Below, in pieces: positions 45,855 through 46,924 of a DNA stretch of 46,924 bases; position 1 is the first letter of the stretch; the number at the start of each line of letters is the position of its first letter. This stretch comes from a virus: the IMG/VR virus record IMGVR_UViG_3300017963_000365, positions 1 through 46,924 of that record; one strand, written 5' to 3'. Below the pieces are notes generated by a model. The model did not search any database, was not told where the DNA came from, and saw only the letters and a list, made by a program, of their open reading frames with translations. Both the position numbers and the translations under genes were made by a program.

Positions 45855-45953
45855 TTACTTGAGGTAGAATAGACACGCTCCAAGAGCGAGTGCTCCACAC
45901 ACAGCCATGAGCAGCGAAGTGACGAAGAGGATGTAGCCGAGAATACGTCTCAC
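45855..45953 (-). CDS. 32-aa single-pass membrane peptide
   Basis: GTG 45953 has AGGAGG five bases upstream. MRRILGYILFVTSLLMAVCG and then ALALGACLFYLK form one membrane helix flanked by Arg and Lys. The good SD and typical bitopic composition support it. Target or role unknown. Confidence 0.65.
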   Translation of the reverse strand: MRRILGYILFVTSLLMAVCGALALGACLFYLK

Positions 45954-46025
45954 GAAAGCCTCCTACTCTCCCTGCGTGCCGCGCCGAGCGCAGCGAGGCG
46001 CGTAGCACGCTACGGGGTAAGCGAT

Positions 46026-46065
46026 CAAAAAGAGAGCCCGGGTAGCTGTGAGAGCCTACCCGGGC
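46026..46065 (-). terminator. Strong intrinsic terminator after edge gene B
   Basis: GCCCGGGTAG (46036-46045) with CTACCCGGGC (46056-46065), 10 perfect pairs, 10-nt loop; on the minus strand TCTCTTTTT follows. Seven bases beyond the gene stop. A second G/C-rich foldback occupies about 45973-46015. High expression of edge gene B is suggested. Confidence 0.9.
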
Positions 46066-46072
46066 GGTGAGC

Positions 46073-46924
46073 TTACGCTACAGCGAACGCTTCATGCATC
46101 TGAGCGGCCACGGCTTCGAGTGCATAATCGGTATAGTCGTCAGCGTAGCCGCCGTCGTAGGAAGCGCCGCTGTCTACCTTGCGGGATAGAAGCATCGGGA
46201 TAAGACCATCTCCATCGTAGCCAGAGGTGGTGCTGGCGTCCACGTCCGAACCGTCATTCGGAGCACAGTCAATCATCTCCAGGCCCGGGATATCCGAGCC
46301 AGCTTCGCGGAAGAGCAGCTCCGCTCCCTCTTGCGTAAAGGCACGGATGACCATTTCGCCGTAGGCGTCCGCGTTCGTGCGGTCTGTGGTAAACGTGACG
46401 GTGAAGGGTATCTTGCGTGCTTCCACAAGGTCTTCGTGGATGCGATCAACGTTCTTGGGCGAGTGGCAAAGAATGCGCTGGGGGTGCCACTGAAAGGTGC
46501 AGATCCAGCCAGCGGTGTTCTTGGGCGTGACGCCGGCGGGGTAGATCCAGTATTCAAAGAAGTGCGGGTGCATGTAGACGCTGCAAGACGGCGTCTGGCC
46601 CGGGGCATGCTCGACCTCCCAATACTTGGGATTGTCGCCGTTGCGCACGATGGTCTTGACGCCGGCCACGGCCTTGCGTGCGGCCCTGAGAGCCGGCTTG
46701 AGACTGTTGAAGCGGCGAATGCCGCGCTGACCCAAGCGGATCAGCTGGGCGTTGTCCAGCTCCGTGGAACCGAGCTGGCCACACTCGATCCAGCTGTCGC
46801 GGATCTCGAAGAAGTGACGCCAAGCGGCCTTCGCCTGGGGCGAGCCCTTGCCGCTGTCGCCCTCGATGCTGCGTGCGTCCCGCGCCAGCCGTTTCAGCTG
46901 GAAGCGTGCCACGATCTCCAAATC
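46073..46924 (-). CDS. Unknown phage protein, edge copy B (5'-truncated)
   Basis: Open from the window edge to TAA 46073, 283 codons; the true start lies outside. By comparison with the left copy about 34 residues are missing, giving a full protein of about 317 aa. The shared core is as described for copy A (YMHPHFFEYWIYPAG). The C-terminal 90 residues, absent from copy A here, are Asp/Gly/Ser-rich (DCAPNDGSDVDASTTSGYDG) and end MHEAFAVA. Followed by a very strong terminator. Function not recognised; abundant expression is inferred. Confidence 0.85.
   Translation of the reverse strand, partial: DLEIVARFQLKRLARDARSIEGDSGKGSPQAKAAWRHFFEIRDSWIECGQLGSTELDNAQLIRLGQRGIRRFNSLKPALRAARKAVAGVKTIVRNGDNPKYWEVEHAPGQTPSCSVYMHPHFFEYWIYPAGVTPKNTAGWICTFQWHPQRILCHSPKNVDRIHEDLVEARKIPFTVTFTTDRTNADAYGEMVIRAFTQEGAELLFREAGSDIPGLEMIDCAPNDGSDVDASTTSGYDGDGLIPMLLSRKVDSGASYDGGYADDYTDYALEAVAAQMHEAFAVA
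46809..46924. repeat. 116-bp direct repeat, right copy
   Basis: Identical to 476-591. Lies at the extreme right edge, within edge gene B. Confidence 0.97.

Noticed and set aside
1-46924. CRISPR arrays, insertion sequences, transposases
   Set aside because: No regularly spaced repeats, terminal inverted repeats or transposase-like proteins were seen.

Overview
The window is almost entirely one tailed double-stranded DNA phage genome, GC-rich and tightly packed, with podovirus-type virion genes. It has a large P22-size portal, a scaffold, an HK97-fold-like capsid protein, a gp4-like head-tail adaptor, a gp10-like tail hub, fibres, and a run of four Gly/Ala/Pro-rich internal (ejection) virion proteins. 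There is no tail tube, tape measure or sheath. I see no integrase, and I recognise no DNA polymerase, primase, helicase, RNA polymerase or endolysin. The host cannot be named from the sequence; the three good promoters are bacterial sigma-70 type.

Layout. (1) 1-4061, minus strand: a 3'-truncated unknown gene, a 56-aa gene, a structured non-coding stretch (880-1532), then small genes including an FmdB-type zinc ribbon and a SAM methyltransferase. These are fed by a leftward promoter at 4496-4523. (2) 4062-4649: divergent control region with back-to-back promoters and a palindrome at the predicted rightward start site. (3) 4650-12399, plus strand: Holliday-junction-resolvase-like nuclease, RNA ligase, and a large terminase whose ATPase and nuclease domains are separate genes 3.2 kb apart. 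Two glycosyltransferases and four small genes lie between them. (4) A terminator overlapping a new promoter (12454-12500), then the virion operon 12542-34915: portal, scaffold, capsid, head proteins, a methyltransferase-glycosyltransferase fusion, adaptor, tail hub, fibres and ejection proteins. (5) A tRNA-His (GTG) and a bidirectional terminator (34911-35028) where the two arms converge. (6) 35032-46073, minus strand: early/metabolic arm with a metallophosphoesterase, MazG-like protein, Rad52-type annealing protein, Gam/Gp157-like protein, SSB, SLOG/DUF2493 protein, a long coiled-coil protein and many very small proteins, several with one membrane segment. (7) A strong terminator and, at the right edge, a second, 5'-truncated copy of the gene found at the left edge.

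The two edges share a perfect 116-bp repeat (476-591 and 46809-46924) inside two diverged copies of one gene. The contig is therefore either a nearly complete circular genome of about 46.3 kb carrying a strain-variant end, or one that broke inside a tandem gene pair.

Working model: Hjc-like nuclease, Rad52, SSB and Gam handle recombination and genome processing while the host supplies replication enzymes. The split terminase packages DNA into the P22-like head. The glycosyltransferases and methyltransferases placed among terminase and head genes suggest that a virion component or the packaged DNA is modified. The most unusual points are the split terminase with its glycosylation cassette, the GT75/RGP-like enzyme within it, the duplicated edge gene, the recurrent long +1 overlaps between neighbouring genes, and an open frame that follows an amber codon with no normal start.
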